Shown one piece after another: positions 18,914 to 27,568 of a stretch of 33,822 bases of DNA. This DNA is from an uncultured Luminiphilus sp. (GTDB lineage: Bacteria; Pseudomonadota; Gammaproteobacteria; Pseudomonadales; Halieaceae), in NCBI GenBank assembly GCA_938091425.1, contig CALKHC010000002.1, positions 1-33,822 of the forward strand, read 5' to 3'. How positions within the stretch are numbered: the first letter of the stretch is position 1; the number at the start of each line of letters is the position of its first letter. The position numbers were made by a program, and so were the translations under genes. The notes beneath the pieces are model-generated. The model ran no database searches and was not told where the DNA came from. It saw only the letters and a list, made by a program, of their open reading frames with translations.

Positions 18914-21322
18914 GTGCCAAAAGCCAGAAAAGTGATGCGATACAGCGCGCTGATTGCCTGCGCGGCAATCTGGTGGCTGGCAGGGCTTTATCTTTACCTT
19001 AGCCCAAACCTTCCAGAAGAAAGTGCCCTTCGCAACATCACATTACGTACCCCCATGCGTGTACTCAGCCGTGATGGCGCACTCATCGGGCAGTTCGGGG
19101 AGCAGAAGCGAAAGCCGCTGCAGTTTGAGCAGATCCCACAAAGCTTTATCGATGCGCTGCTGGCTGCTGAGGACGACGGCTTTTTCGAACACGGCGGCAT
19201 CGAACCACTGAGTCTGATGAGGGCGGTCTCAGAGTTATTACTCACCGGCAAAAAAGGTAGCGGCGGCTCAACCCTAACAATGCAGGTGGCGAGAAACTAT
19301 TTCCTGACGCTGGATCAGACCTTCCTGAGAAAGTTCACTGAAATCTTGTTGGCGTTTCAGATCGAGGCCCGACTCAGCAAAGAGGAAATTTTTGAGCTGT
19401 ACGTCAACCGGGTCTTCCTCGGTCACCGTGCCTATGGCTTTGAGGCCGCGGCCGAGACCTACTACGGCAAGCCCCTCGCGGAACTCACGCTCGCTCAACA
19501 CGCCATGCTGGCCGGGGTACCTAAGGCGCCGTCTCGCAATAACCCGCTGACTAATCCTGAAAAAGGTAAGGTCCGTCGGGACTGGATTCTGGGTCGCATG
19601 GCCAGCCTCGGCGTGATCAGTAAAGCTGAACAAGTCGCAGCACAGAATACGCCCGTCACCGCCTCATTTTATGGGCAAGTGGTCGAAGTCGATGCCGATT
19701 ACATCGCGGAGATGGTCCGTCGCGAAATGGTCGAGCGCTTTGGTAACGCCGCCTACAACGACGGTTATGTGATCTACACCACTGTTGAAGCCGAATTGCA
19801 GCAGGCGGCCCACGATGCGCTGCTTAGCGGACTGAGAACCTACGATTGGCGGCATGGCTGGCGAGGGCCGGAGCGACGCCTTGCGCCGCGTGAGGGCGAA
19901 TCGCCTGAAGAAACCCTAGGGCGCTGGCAGGAGGCTTTGCGCGACATGCCAACCATCGCCAAACTGCCACCAGGCATTGTCACCGCGGTCGGAGACGCGG
20001 CCGTGTCGGTGCTGCTCAAGTCCGGAGAAGCGATCGCCTTATCATGGGAGGAAGACCTCGCGAAAGTGCGGCAGTATCGCTCGGTGAATCAAACGGCGGC
20101 GCCAGAGAGCACCCCTGCGCAGCTTTTGGCCCCAGGTGATCTCATTCGCGTTCGCGAGACAGCTGAGGGTTGGCGGCTGACTCAGGTGCCCAAAGCGCAA
20201 TCGGCTCTGGTCTCACTGGACCCCAAGCACGGGGCTATTCGCGCATTGGTCGGCGGTATGGGCTTTGAGTTGTCCAAATTCAACCGCGCGACCCAGGCTA
20301 AGCGTCAGCCGGGCTCAAACTTCAAACCTTTCCTATACGCCAGCGCATTGGAGGCCGGCATTACCCCCTCCACAGTGATAAACGATGCGCCGGTGGTGCT
20401 CGACAACCTCTCGGCTGCAGAAATCTGGCGGCCAGAAAACGACAGCGGGAAATTTTACGGTCCGACGCGGCTCCGCGAGGCGCTGACCTTCTCACGTAAT
20501 CTGGTCTCGATCAGGGTGCTGCAGCGCGTCGGCGTGCGACCTTTCATCCGATATGTAGAGGGCCTAGGGTTTGATACCGAAGACATACAGGCCAATCTGA
20601 CCCTGGCCCTCGGCACGCATACCTATACCCCGCTCGAAATTGCGACGGGCTATGCCATCTTGGCCAATGAGGGCTTCAAGGTGGAGCCCTGGCTGATTGA
20701 GCGCATTGAAAACGCAAAAGGTGAGATCGTATACGCCGCCGATCCACTGGTGGCGTGCGCCGAGTGCGCCTATGCCGAAGGCGGCGAGCCCGAGGAAATG
20801 CGAATGGAAGATATATTAGGCACGGCAGTGCCCGAGGTGCGCGCTGCCGACCGGGTCATGGACCCCCGAGTCGCCTTCATCATTTCCTCTTTTCTCAACG
20901 ATGCCATTCAGCGCGGTACGGGCCGTCGCGCGCGGGTGCTCGACCGGCAGGACATTTCCGGCAAAACGGGCACCACAAATGGCCCGCGGGATGCCTGGTT
21001 CTCAGGTTTCAATCGTGACCTTATTACAACGGCCTGGGTTGGCTTTGACGATTACGGGCCCCTGGGGCGTCGCGAGTTTGGTGGCACCGCCGCACTGCCC
21101 ATTTGGATCGACTACATGCGCCAGGCGCTGCCTCCTGAGCAACCGGCACCACCCATGCCACCCGGCATCGTCCGGCTGCGTGTCGACCGCGAGTCCGGCC
21201 TGCGGGTGCGGGGACAACCCGAGGGCAGCGTCATGGAGTACTTTCTCGAGGAATCTCTCCCAGACTGGGACACCGACTCAGGTGGCGCTATCGACACGGA
21301 AAACCTCGAGCAAATTTTTTGA
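18914..21322 (+). CDS. mrcA: Penicillin-binding protein 1A (bifunctional peptidoglycan synthase)
   Basis: An 802-residue class A PBP (ponA/mrcA). One N-terminal TM helix (~10-30) anchors it. The glycosyltransferase 51 domain (~50-225) has AAEDDGFFEHGG with the catalytic Glu, GGSTLTMQVARN, and YVNRVFLGHRAYGFEAAAETYYGK. An OB-like insert (~330-430) follows, then the transpeptidase with S468-N-F-K471, S527-R-N529 and K684-T-G686. It polymerises lipid II and cross-links peptides in the periplasm. The start is GTG 18914 with GGAG nine bases upstream; ATG at codon 8 is possible. It is divergent from pilM, as in most gammaproteobacteria, and ends four bases before a strong terminator. Confidence 0.98.
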   Translation: MPKARKVMRYSALIACAAIWWLAGLYLYLSPNLPEESALRNITLRTPMRVLSRDGALIGQFGEQKRKPLQFEQIPQSFIDALLAAEDDGFFEHGGIEPLSLMRAVSELLLTGKKGSGGSTLTMQVARNYFLTLDQTFLRKFTEILLAFQIEARLSKEEIFELYVNRVFLGHRAYGFEAAAETYYGKPLAELTLAQHAMLAGVPKAPSRNNPLTNPEKGKVRRDWILGRMASLGVISKAEQVAAQNTPVTASFYGQVVEVDADYIAEMVRREMVERFGNAAYNDGYVIYTTVEAELQQAAHDALLSGLRTYDWRHGWRGPERRLAPREGESPEETLGRWQEALRDMPTIAKLPPGIVTAVGDAAVSVLLKSGEAIALSWEEDLAKVRQYRSVNQTAAPESTPAQLLAPGDLIRVRETAEGWRLTQVPKAQSALVSLDPKHGAIRALVGGMGFELSKFNRATQAKRQPGSNFKPFLYASALEAGITPSTVINDAPVVLDNLSAAEIWRPENDSGKFYGPTRLREALTFSRNLVSIRVLQRVGVRPFIRYVEGLGFDTEDIQANLTLALGTHTYTPLEIATGYAILANEGFKVEPWLIERIENAKGEIVYAADPLVACAECAYAEGGEPEEMRMEDILGTAVPEVRAADRVMDPRVAFIISSFLNDAIQRGTGRRARVLDRQDISGKTGTTNGPRDAWFSGFNRDLITTAWVGFDDYGPLGRREFGGTAALPIWIDYMRQALPPEQPAPPMPPGIVRLRVDRESGLRVRGQPEGSVMEYFLEESLPDWDTDSGGAIDTENLEQIF

Positions 21323-21325
21323 GGC

Positions 21326-21356
21326 AAAAAAAAGCCGGCGTGAGCCGGCTTTTTTT
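21326..21356. terminator. Bidirectional intrinsic terminator between mrcA and rpmE2
   Basis: A run of A, then AGCCGGC (21333-21339), loop GTGA, GCCGGCT (21344-21350), then TTTTTTT. The perfect 7-bp GC-rich stem with A-run before and T-run after works on both strands. It lies between two convergent genes, three bases after the mrcA stop and 12 bases from the rpmE2 stop. Confidence 0.95.
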
Positions 21357-21368
21357 ATGACGTAGCAC

Positions 21369-21623
21369 TTAATTTTTAAGGCTTCGGTCCCCAAAACGCT
21401 TATTAAAACGAGCCACACGGCCATCGCTCTGAGCCACCTTCTGCTTACCCGTGTAGAAAGGGTGGGATGCACTAGAAATATCCAGAATCATGTAAGGATA
21501 CGTTTGCCCCTCGTGCTCTTTTGTCTCGCTGGTCTGGACCGTCGAACCCACAACGAAGTAGGTGTCCGAAGAAGTGTCGTGGAAAAGCACCTCTCGATAC
21601 TCAGGGTGAATGTCTGGCTTCAT
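21369..21623 (-). CDS. rpmE2: Ribosomal protein bL31, type B (zinc-free)
   Basis: An 84-residue L31. [20 protein letters not shown] and [29 protein letters not shown] match the type B (YkgM/RpmE2) family closely. There is no cysteine at all, so the zinc-binding CxxC pairs of type A L31 are missing. ATG 21623 is chosen over the track start (21641) because GGAGG lies five bases upstream and family members start MKxxIHPxY. Type B L31 often replaces type A under zinc limitation under Zur control. Here it sits divergent from priA, the classic place of type A rpmE, and has an ordinary promoter with no obvious Zur dyad. Confidence 0.96.
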   Translation of the reverse strand: MKPDIHPEYREVLFHDTSSDTYFVVGSTVQTSETKEHEGQTYPYMILDISSASHPFYTGKQKVAQSDGRVARFNKRFGDRSLKN

Positions 21624-21664
21624 GCCAACCTCCGTCAGCATCTGTCATCCGAAAAAGAGCGCGG

Positions 21665-21692
21665 ATCATACCAGAGCCCGCAACGATAGCAA
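21665..21692 (-). promoter_or_regulatory. Candidate extended -10 promoter of rpmE2
   Basis: On the minus strand TTGCTA (21692-21687), 16-nt spacer, TATGAT (21670-21665), with TGG directly before the -10 (extended -10). It gives a leader of about 35 nt. No A/T-rich Zur-like palindrome overlaps it. Confidence 0.65.
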
Positions 21693-21721
21693 CATGGAAT
21701 ACACCCGTTCCCGGGCTTTAG

Positions 21722-21727
21722 TACACT
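21722..21727 (+). promoter_or_regulatory. Possible -10 box of priA
   Basis: TACACT lies 31 bp before the proposed priA start. No -35 of quality is visible at 16-18 bp. It is reported because the same hexamer precedes gltB, hemE and ubiE in this window. Confidence 0.3.
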
Positions 21728-21758
21728 GGGCTCGGAAAGCCAGCGCGCCGAGCAGACC

Positions 21759-23966
21759 TTGAGCCAAAATACAGCGGACAACCCCCTCGATACTGCAATC
21801 TGGCGCTGCGCCGTGCCCTCACCGTTGAGGCGGGCTTTTGATTACCTCCCGTCCGACGATAGCCACTGTAACGCCAAGCCAGGTGCAAGAGTCACCGTCC
21901 CCTTCGGCAATCGCGCTGTGACCGCTGTCATCCTCTCGATTACCTCAGAAACCGCGGTAGAGCCGGCCAAGCTGAAAGCCGCAACGGCGCTACTGGACGA
22001 GCAGCCACTCTACACCCAGAATCAGCGGGCGCTGCTTGGCTGGGCAGCTGACTACTATCAGCACCCGCTGGGCGAGGTACTGCCATTGGGCTTATCTCCT
22101 CGCGAACGTCGAGGTCAACCCGAACGCGTGCTGACCGAGACGGGGGTCAGACTGACCGCTCGGGGTGAGGGTCTGCCGGATGGCGCACCTCATCGCGCAC
22201 CCAAACAGGCGGCACTGATCTCCCGACTGAAGTCGGGTCCCCTGCCCCTGACCGAACTCAAAGCCGAGGGTTTCAGCGCCGTTGTCATCAAGACACTCAA
22301 AGACCATGCGCTCATAGAGAACTGTGACCTGACGACAGAAGCCGCCTGGCAAACCCGATCACCGCCACTGCCAGCCAATCCAGAGCAACAATCCGCGATC
22401 GATGAGATCGTGGCCGCGGCAGGGGCCTTTTCGGTGCATTTACTTTACGGCGTGACGGGCAGCGGCAAAACAGAGGTCTACCTGCAGAGTGTTGCTGACT
22501 GTCTAAATCGAGGCCAGCAGGCACTGGTGCTGCTACCCGAGATCGCCTTGACACCCCAAACGCTGGCGCGATTTGAAGCGCGGTTCGACGCACCAGTTAT
22601 CGCGCTGCACTCAGGGATGGGCGACGCAGAACGCGACCGCGCCTGGGTGGCAGCGCGGCGGGGGCACGCCGCGATCATCCTGGGCACCCGTTCCTCAGTC
22701 TTTGTCCCCTTACTGAAAACCGGCTTGATCATCGTCGACGAGGAGCATGACGCGGCGTATGTGCAGCAAGACGGCTTTCGGTACTCGGCAAGAGATGTGG
22801 CCATCAAACGTGCGCAACTGGAGCAGTGCCCGGTCGTGCTTGGCAGCGCCACGCCCAGCCTCGAAAGTTGGCATAACGCCGAACTAGGCCGCTTCCAGCG
22901 CCATTCATTGACCCAGAGGGCAGGTGCGGGCACGCTGCCCACGCAGCGGCAGATCGATATCTCCGGGCTTGAGCTCTCTGCGGGCCTGTCGCCGGAACTC
23001 TTGAGCAAGATCGAAGTTGCGCTGGGCCGGCGCCATCAGGTACTCGTATTTCTAAATCGCCGTGGCTTCGCCAACGCGCTGCTCTGTCACGATTGTGGCT
23101 GGAGCAGTGACTGCTCTGAATGCGATGCGCGCATGACGCTGCACAAAACACCACCGGGTTTGCATTGCCATCATTGCGGTCGGCGTTCAGCGCTGCCCCG
23201 GCAGTGCCCGCGGTGCCAGAGCCGTCGACTGGTCGGTACCGGCGTCGGCACCCAACAGACCGAAACGTTTCTCGCGGAGCGCTTTGCTGATTTCCCGGTG
23301 ATTCGCGTCGACAGTGACACGATGACCGGCCGCCAAGCGATGCCCGACCTGATTGAGCAACTGGCGGGTGGAAATCCGGTATTGATGATCGGCACGCAAA
23401 TGCTGAGTAAAGGCCATCATTTCCCCCACGTCACTTTGGTGGCCGTAGTCGATGCTGACGCCCTGCTGTTCAGTCCCGATTTTCGCGGCGAAGAGCGACT
23501 ATTGCAGTTGCTAACACAGGTGGCCGGCCGTGCCGGACGAGACGGGACCCCGAGTGAGGTGCTCATTCAAACGAGACATCCCGACCACCCACTTATGCAG
23601 CATCTCGACAAGCCTTATCACGCGGCGCTCCCTGCCCTGCTTAATCACCGCATTCAAGCGGGCTTGCCACCCCACGGGGCGCTTGGCGTGATTCGCTGCG
23701 ACAGTCAGGACAGAAAAGAAGGTTTGGGTTTTCTCTCTCAAATCAGAAGTAGCGTCACAGCATCTCAGGGCGCACAGATTATCGGCCCCGTGTCAGCCGC
23801 GATGGCAAGACGAAAAAACCGCTATCGCTCGCAGTTAGTCGTCTCTGCGGGGAGCCGCCCAACGCTGGCCAAGGTCATGGCGGACCTGATTGCCGCAGCC
23901 GAGGCGGCCCGGCACTCTCACCGCCTGAGCTGGTCGGTGGATATCGATCCGTACGAAAGCTTGTGA
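21759..23966 (+). CDS. priA: Primosomal protein N' (replication restart helicase)
   Basis: A 735-residue PriA, a 3'-5' superfamily 2 helicase that recognises abandoned forks and reloads DnaB. The N-terminal DNA-binding domain starts WRCAVPSPLRRAFDYL. Walker A is GVTGSGKT at 231-238 (K237), Walker B is D327-E-E-H330. Eight cysteines (CHDC, CSEC, CHHC, CPRC; ~443-487) bind two zinc ions. Helicase motifs V and VI include LLQLLTQVAGRAGRDG. The only start near the conserved N-terminus is TTG 21759, without a clear SD, so the exact start is uncertain. It is divergent from rpmE2 and precedes argS by 90 bp. Confidence 0.97.
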   Translation: MSQNTADNPLDTAIWRCAVPSPLRRAFDYLPSDDSHCNAKPGARVTVPFGNRAVTAVILSITSETAVEPAKLKAATALLDEQPLYTQNQRALLGWAADYYQHPLGEVLPLGLSPRERRGQPERVLTETGVRLTARGEGLPDGAPHRAPKQAALISRLKSGPLPLTELKAEGFSAVVIKTLKDHALIENCDLTTEAAWQTRSPPLPANPEQQSAIDEIVAAAGAFSVHLLYGVTGSGKTEVYLQSVADCLNRGQQALVLLPEIALTPQTLARFEARFDAPVIALHSGMGDAERDRAWVAARRGHAAIILGTRSSVFVPLLKTGLIIVDEEHDAAYVQQDGFRYSARDVAIKRAQLEQCPVVLGSATPSLESWHNAELGRFQRHSLTQRAGAGTLPTQRQIDISGLELSAGLSPELLSKIEVALGRRHQVLVFLNRRGFANALLCHDCGWSSDCSECDARMTLHKTPPGLHCHHCGRRSALPRQCPRCQSRRLVGTGVGTQQTETFLAERFADFPVIRVDSDTMTGRQAMPDLIEQLAGGNPVLMIGTQMLSKGHHFPHVTLVAVVDADALLFSPDFRGEERLLQLLTQVAGRAGRDGTPSEVLIQTRHPDHPLMQHLDKPYHAALPALLNHRIQAGLPPHGALGVIRCDSQDRKEGLGFLSQIRSSVTASQGAQIIGPVSAAMARRKNRYRSQLVVSAGSRPTLAKVMADLIAAAEAARHSHRLSWSVDIDPYESL

Positions 23967-23976
23967 CTTCCTCCGC

Positions 23977-24005
23977 TGGAGCGTTACCCGCCGGTTGGTG
24001 ATAAT
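23977..24005 (+). promoter_or_regulatory. Possible argS promoter
   Basis: TGGAGC (23977-23982), 17-nt spacer, GATAAT (24000-24005) in the priA-argS gap. The -10 is good, the -35 weak. Confidence 0.35.
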
Positions 24006-24014
24006 AGCCACTCA

Positions 24015-24038
24015 GTCTGTGCTGTTCGCTTCACAGAC
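24015..24038 (+). promoter_or_regulatory. Hairpin in the argS leader
   Basis: GTCTGTG (24015-24021) and CACAGAC (24032-24038) form a perfect 7-bp stem with a 10-nt loop, ending seven bases before the AGGA of argS. No T-run follows, so it is not a terminator. Function is unknown; it may affect translation or stability. Confidence 0.35.
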
Positions 24039-24056
24039 ATACCTGACAGGATGATC

Positions 24057-25742
24057 ATGAAACCCGAACTGGCTGCGCTCATTAGCGAGGCGCTGGAACA
24101 ACTCGTATCACAAGGCGTGCTGGCTGAGGTGCCCGACACGGCACCCCAGATCGATCGCCCAAAAGATCCGAGCCACGGTGATTTGTCTTGCAACATTGCC
24201 ATGGTGCTGGCCAAGCGAGTAGGCATGGCGCCCAGTGAGCTCGCCTCTCAACTGATCGCGGCGCTGCCCGCAAACGAACTGGTTGACCGCTGCGACATCG
24301 CGGGCCCGGGCTTTATCAACTTTTTTATCAACTCCAGCCGCCATACTGAGGTCGTGCGCACTATTCTCGAGGCCGGCGCGGCATACGGGCGCAGTGATGC
24401 CGGCGGCGGAAGACGGGTGCAGGTGGAATTTGTGTCCGCCAACCCGACTGGCCCTCTACACGTGGGCCATGGGAGAGGCGCGGCTATTGGCGACTCACTG
24501 GGTAGGCTACTGGAAGCAACAGGATGGTCTGTTCAACGCGAGTTCTACTACAACGATGCGGGGCAGCAGATCAACAATCTGGCGCTGTCGGTGCAGGCCC
24601 GCGCGCTGGGCAAAAACCCCGATCACCCCGACTGGCCGGCCGATGGCTATCGGGGTGGCTACATTGAAGATGTAGCCAGCGCTTATCTGTCGGGTGAAAC
24701 CGTGCTGGCTGCTGACCGTAAAATCACGGGCGGCGGCGATCCCAAAGATCTGGACGCCATTCAGGATTTCGCCGTGGCGTGCCTGCGGCGTGAGCAGGAT
24801 CAGGACCTCAAGGCCTTTCAGGTGGTATTCGATGAATATTTTCTGGAATCGTCACTCTATGGCAGCGGTGCCGTAGAGAAGACCGTAGAGACCTTGCAGC
24901 AAGCTGGCCATACCTATGAAGAGCAGGATGCCCTGTGGTTGCGCACCACTGACTTTGGCGATGATAAAGATCGCGTGATGCGCAAGAGTGAGGGTGGCTA
25001 CACCTACTTCGTCCCGGATGTCGCCTATCACCACAACAAGTGGCAGCGTGGCTATGAACGCGTGATCAATGAGCAAGGCGCCGACCATCACAGCACCATC
25101 ACCCGGGTCAGAGCGGGGCTACAGGGGCTCGACGTGGGCATACCTGAGGGCTGGCCCGAATATGTGCTCCACCAAATGGTGACCGTAATGCGTGAGGGGG
25201 CCGAGGTGAAACTCTCCAAGCGCGCCGGTAGCTATGTCACGCTCCGCGACCTGATCGACTGGGTAGGCTGCGATGCGACTCGGTATTTTCTGGTCGCGCG
25301 AGCACCCACTTCGCAACTGACCTTCGATGTGGACTTGGCGCTGGCGCGCAGCAACGAGAACCCCGTGTACTACATTCAATACGCCCATGCGCGATGTGCC
25401 AGCGTGCTGCGCAAGGCACGAGAGACAGACCCGGGCTTGGAGGTTGCTGAGGGTTTGGCGCACCTCGGATACCTCAGTGAGGCCGAGACACTGGCATTGG
25501 CCATCACGCTGGGGCGCTTCCCCGAGGTCGTGGCCACCGCGGCCGAGCGCCTGGAGCCTCACGACGTCGCAAACTATCTGCGTGACCTCGCCGCTGACTT
25601 TCACAGCTTTTATAACGCGCACAAAGTGCTGGAGGGGTCCCCAGAGACTATGAAAGCCAGATTGGCTTTAGTGGCGGCGACACAAGAGGTAATTGCCAGC
25701 GGACTCGAGTTGCTCGGTGTGTCTGCGCCGGACGCAATGTGA
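24057..25742 (+). CDS. argS: Arginyl-tRNA synthetase
   Basis: A 561-residue class I synthetase that charges tRNA-Arg. The N-terminal additional domain (~1-100) includes [15 protein letters not shown] and [25 protein letters not shown] carries the HIGH motif as H135-V-G-H138; KLSKR (385-389) stands for KMSKS. The C-terminal DALR anticodon-binding domain includes [16 protein letters not shown] and [25 protein letters not shown]. The track starts at 24051, but AGGA lies seven bases before ATG 24057 and only one base from ATG 24051, so MKPEL is the better start. The stop TGA shares its A with the start of the SPOR gene. Confidence 0.98.
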   Translation: MKPELAALISEALEQLVSQGVLAEVPDTAPQIDRPKDPSHGDLSCNIAMVLAKRVGMAPSELASQLIAALPANELVDRCDIAGPGFINFFINSSRHTEVVRTILEAGAAYGRSDAGGGRRVQVEFVSANPTGPLHVGHGRGAAIGDSLGRLLEATGWSVQREFYYNDAGQQINNLALSVQARALGKNPDHPDWPADGYRGGYIEDVASAYLSGETVLAADRKITGGGDPKDLDAIQDFAVACLRREQDQDLKAFQVVFDEYFLESSLYGSGAVEKTVETLQQAGHTYEEQDALWLRTTDFGDDKDRVMRKSEGGYTYFVPDVAYHHNKWQRGYERVINEQGADHHSTITRVRAGLQGLDVGIPEGWPEYVLHQMVTVMREGAEVKLSKRAGSYVTLRDLIDWVGCDATRYFLVARAPTSQLTFDVDLALARSNENPVYYIQYAHARCASVLRKARETDPGLEVAEGLAHLGYLSEAETLALAITLGRFPEVVATAAERLEPHDVANYLRDLAADFHSFYNAHKVLEGSPETMKARLALVAATQEVIASGLELLGVSAPDAM

Positions 25743-26305
25743 TGGCAGGGAGCCCCGCCAAACCCGCTCGTAAAGCGTCCGCAACCCGCAAGGCTAACGA
25801 TCACGGGACCAGCGCCCCACCCACATTAAACCGCGCACACCTGCAGGGGTTTGTTGCGGGATGTGTCGCCGGGGGGCTCGGTTGCCTTGGACTCTTCAAT
25901 GCGCTGGAGGCGGACCAGACGATCGCCGACAATCCCCCAGAGACACCGCCAGCGCTAGAGACAGCCGTCGGCCCGCGATTTGATTTTTATACGGTACTAC
26001 CGAATCAGGAGCTCGACCTGAATCCTGATATTGAACCCGCTGATCTGCAGTCAAGAAATACGAGCAACGCACAGTATTTATTGCAGGTCGGATCGTTTCG
26101 CCAGCAGGCCGATGCAGATCGCCGCCGCGGTGAGCTGGCACTGCTGGGTCTCGAGGCGACCGTGGAACCAGGGGACAGTGACAACGGACCTTGGTACCGG
26201 GTCTATCTCGGGCCCTTTGAGAGCCGCTCCGAGATGGCGCGTGCGCGGTCTCTTACGGCGCAAGCTGACATGGATACCCTTTTGCTGAAACGCGAGTCAC
26301 CCTGA
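25742..26305 (+). CDS. SPOR domain protein (FtsN-like)
   Basis: A 187-residue bitopic protein. A basic Ala/Pro/Lys-rich cytoplasmic stretch (~1-32), a glycine-rich TM helix (GFVAGCVAGGLGCLGLF, ~35-52), an acidic Pro-rich periplasmic linker, then a SPOR domain (~108-185) beginning YLLQVGSFRQQADADRRRGELALLG with YRVYLGPFESRSEM. SPOR domains bind denuded glycan strands at the septum. Position after argS and layout fit the FtsN-like gene found here in many gammaproteobacteria; whether it is the true FtsN cannot be settled from sequence. The track begins with GTG 25739; ATG 25742 is the natural start, overlapping the argS stop by one base. Confidence 0.9.
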   Translation: MAGSPAKPARKASATRKANDHGTSAPPTLNRAHLQGFVAGCVAGGLGCLGLFNALEADQTIADNPPETPPALETAVGPRFDFYTVLPNQELDLNPDIEPADLQSRNTSNAQYLLQVGSFRQQADADRRRGELALLGLEATVEPGDSDNGPWYRVYLGPFESRSEMARARSLTAQADMDTLLLKRESP

Positions 26306-26307
26306 AC

Positions 26308-26697
26308 ATGGCTGATCCCCATCAAGTCACCCACCTGCACTATGCGCGCAGCAAGCGTCGTCTGGAGCTCACGTTTTCAGACGGCGCCGACTATCAGCTG
26401 AGTGCTGAATTTCTGCGCGTCTTCTCGCCCTCTGCTGAAGTCAGAGGTCACGGTCCAGGACAGGAAGTACTGCAAACCGGCAAGTCATCGGTTGCCATTG
26501 CCGGCATTGAGCCCGTTGGACATTATGCTGTGCAGATCACCTTCGACGACGGCCACGACTCGGGGCTCTATAGCTGGCGCTACCTGCGCGATCTGGCCGA
26601 ACGGCAGGACCACTACTGGCAGCAGTATCTGCAGCAACTATCTGCGGCCGGTCAATCCCGTGATCCCGAGATTCAGGTCCTGCATTTCGATCCCTGA
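26308..26697 (+). CDS. DUF971 domain protein
   Basis: A 129-residue protein of the DUF971 family, the fold also found at the N-terminus of gamma-butyrobetaine hydroxylase. Typical features are VTHLHYARSKRRLELTFSDGADYQLSAEFLRVFSPSAEVRGHGPGQ and the pair HYAVQITFDDGHDSGLYSWRYLRDL. Function of the stand-alone protein is not established; relatives have been linked to iron-sulfur or one-carbon enzymes. It starts two bases after the SPOR gene, so it shares that transcript. In Pseudomonas hslVU lies between these two; here there is no room for it. Confidence 0.93.
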   Translation: MADPHQVTHLHYARSKRRLELTFSDGADYQLSAEFLRVFSPSAEVRGHGPGQEVLQTGKSSVAIAGIEPVGHYAVQITFDDGHDSGLYSWRYLRDLAERQDHYWQQYLQQLSAAGQSRDPEIQVLHFDP

Positions 26698-26716
26698 GGC
26701 ACCTGGCCACGCCCTC

Positions 26717-26745
26717 TGAACACAGACCGCCCGCTCAGGTACACT
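26717..26745 (+). promoter_or_regulatory. Candidate ubiE promoter
   Basis: TGAACA (26717-26722), 17-nt spacer, TACACT (26740-26745), in the only gap between DUF971 and ubiE. It would give a leader of about 40 nt. Confidence 0.45.
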
Positions 26746-26753
26746 TGCCGGCC

Positions 26754-26772
26754 CGCCGGTAAACGACCGGCG
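26754..26772 (+). promoter_or_regulatory. Hairpin in the ubiE leader
   Basis: CGCCGGT (26754-26760), loop AAACG, ACCGGCG (26766-26772) is a perfect GC-rich 7-bp stem just upstream of the GCGGA before the ubiE start. No T-run follows. It would sit near the 5' end of a transcript from the candidate promoter and may stabilise it. Confidence 0.4.
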
Positions 26773-26791
26773 TGACTGCGGAATGCAAGCA

Positions 26792-27568
26792 ATGAATGAA
26801 GAGGCGGTAAGCAACACGGATCGCGACGACGACACCACGGATTTTGGCTTCACTCAGGTAGATCGGGAAGCCAAGGCGGACATGGTGCGCGGCGTTTTTG
26901 ACTCGGTAGCCAGCCGCTATGACCTGATGAACGACCTCATGTCCGGGGGGGTTCATCGTCTGTGGAAGCGCTTCACGATCGAGCTGAGCGCTGCCCGTCC
27001 CGGGCAGACCATTCTCGATATCGCGGGTGGTACCGGCGATTTGGCCGCCAGCTTCTCCCGTCTGGTGGGTCCCGAAGGCCAAGTGATTCTCGCGGATATC
27101 AACGCCGCCATGCTGGAAGTGGGTCGCGATCGGCTGATCGATAAAGGCGCGGCAGGTAACATCGAAGTCGTACAGGCCGATGCACAGGCCCTTCCCTTTC
27201 AAGATAACAGTGTGGACTGCATCACCATTGCCTTTGGGCTACGTAATGTTACCGACAAGGCGCTGGCCTTGCGCTCCATGCTCCGGGTACTGCGTCCAGG
27301 CGGCCGCTTGCTGGTGCTGGAATTCTCCAAGCCCACCTCAGCGCTACTGGGTAAGGTCTATGACCAGTACTCGTTCCAGATCTTGCCGGCAATGGGTCGC
27401 CTCATCGCTCAGGATGCAGACAGTTATCGCTATCTCGCGGAATCGATCCGCAAGCATCCTGACCAGGAAACCCTACTGAGCATGATGAAAGATGCCGGTT
27501 TCGGCGAATGTCGATACCACAACATGACGGGCGGCATTGTCGCGCTGCATCAGGGCTTCAAACCGTGA
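26792..27568 (+). CDS. ubiE: Ubiquinone/menaquinone C-methyltransferase UbiE
   Basis: A 258-residue class I methyltransferase that methylates C2 of the quinone ring with SAM (demethylmenaquinone to menaquinone; 2-polyprenyl-6-methoxybenzoquinol in ubiquinone synthesis). Visible motifs are [34 protein letters not shown], the SAM loop [23 protein letters not shown] and LLVLEFSKP, and the end is [10 protein letters not shown]. It matches E. coli UbiE over its length. The track start is 26783; ATG 26792 is preferred because GCGGA lies nine bases upstream of it and touches the earlier ATG. It overlaps ubiJ by 4 bp. Confidence 0.98.
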   Translation: MNEEAVSNTDRDDDTTDFGFTQVDREAKADMVRGVFDSVASRYDLMNDLMSGGVHRLWKRFTIELSAARPGQTILDIAGGTGDLAASFSRLVGPEGQVILADINAAMLEVGRDRLIDKGAAGNIEVVQADAQALPFQDNSVDCITIAFGLRNVTDKALALRSMLRVLRPGGRLLVLEFSKPTSALLGKVYDQYSFQILPAMGRLIAQDADSYRYLAESIRKHPDQETLLSMMKDAGFGECRYHNMTGGIVALHQGFKP

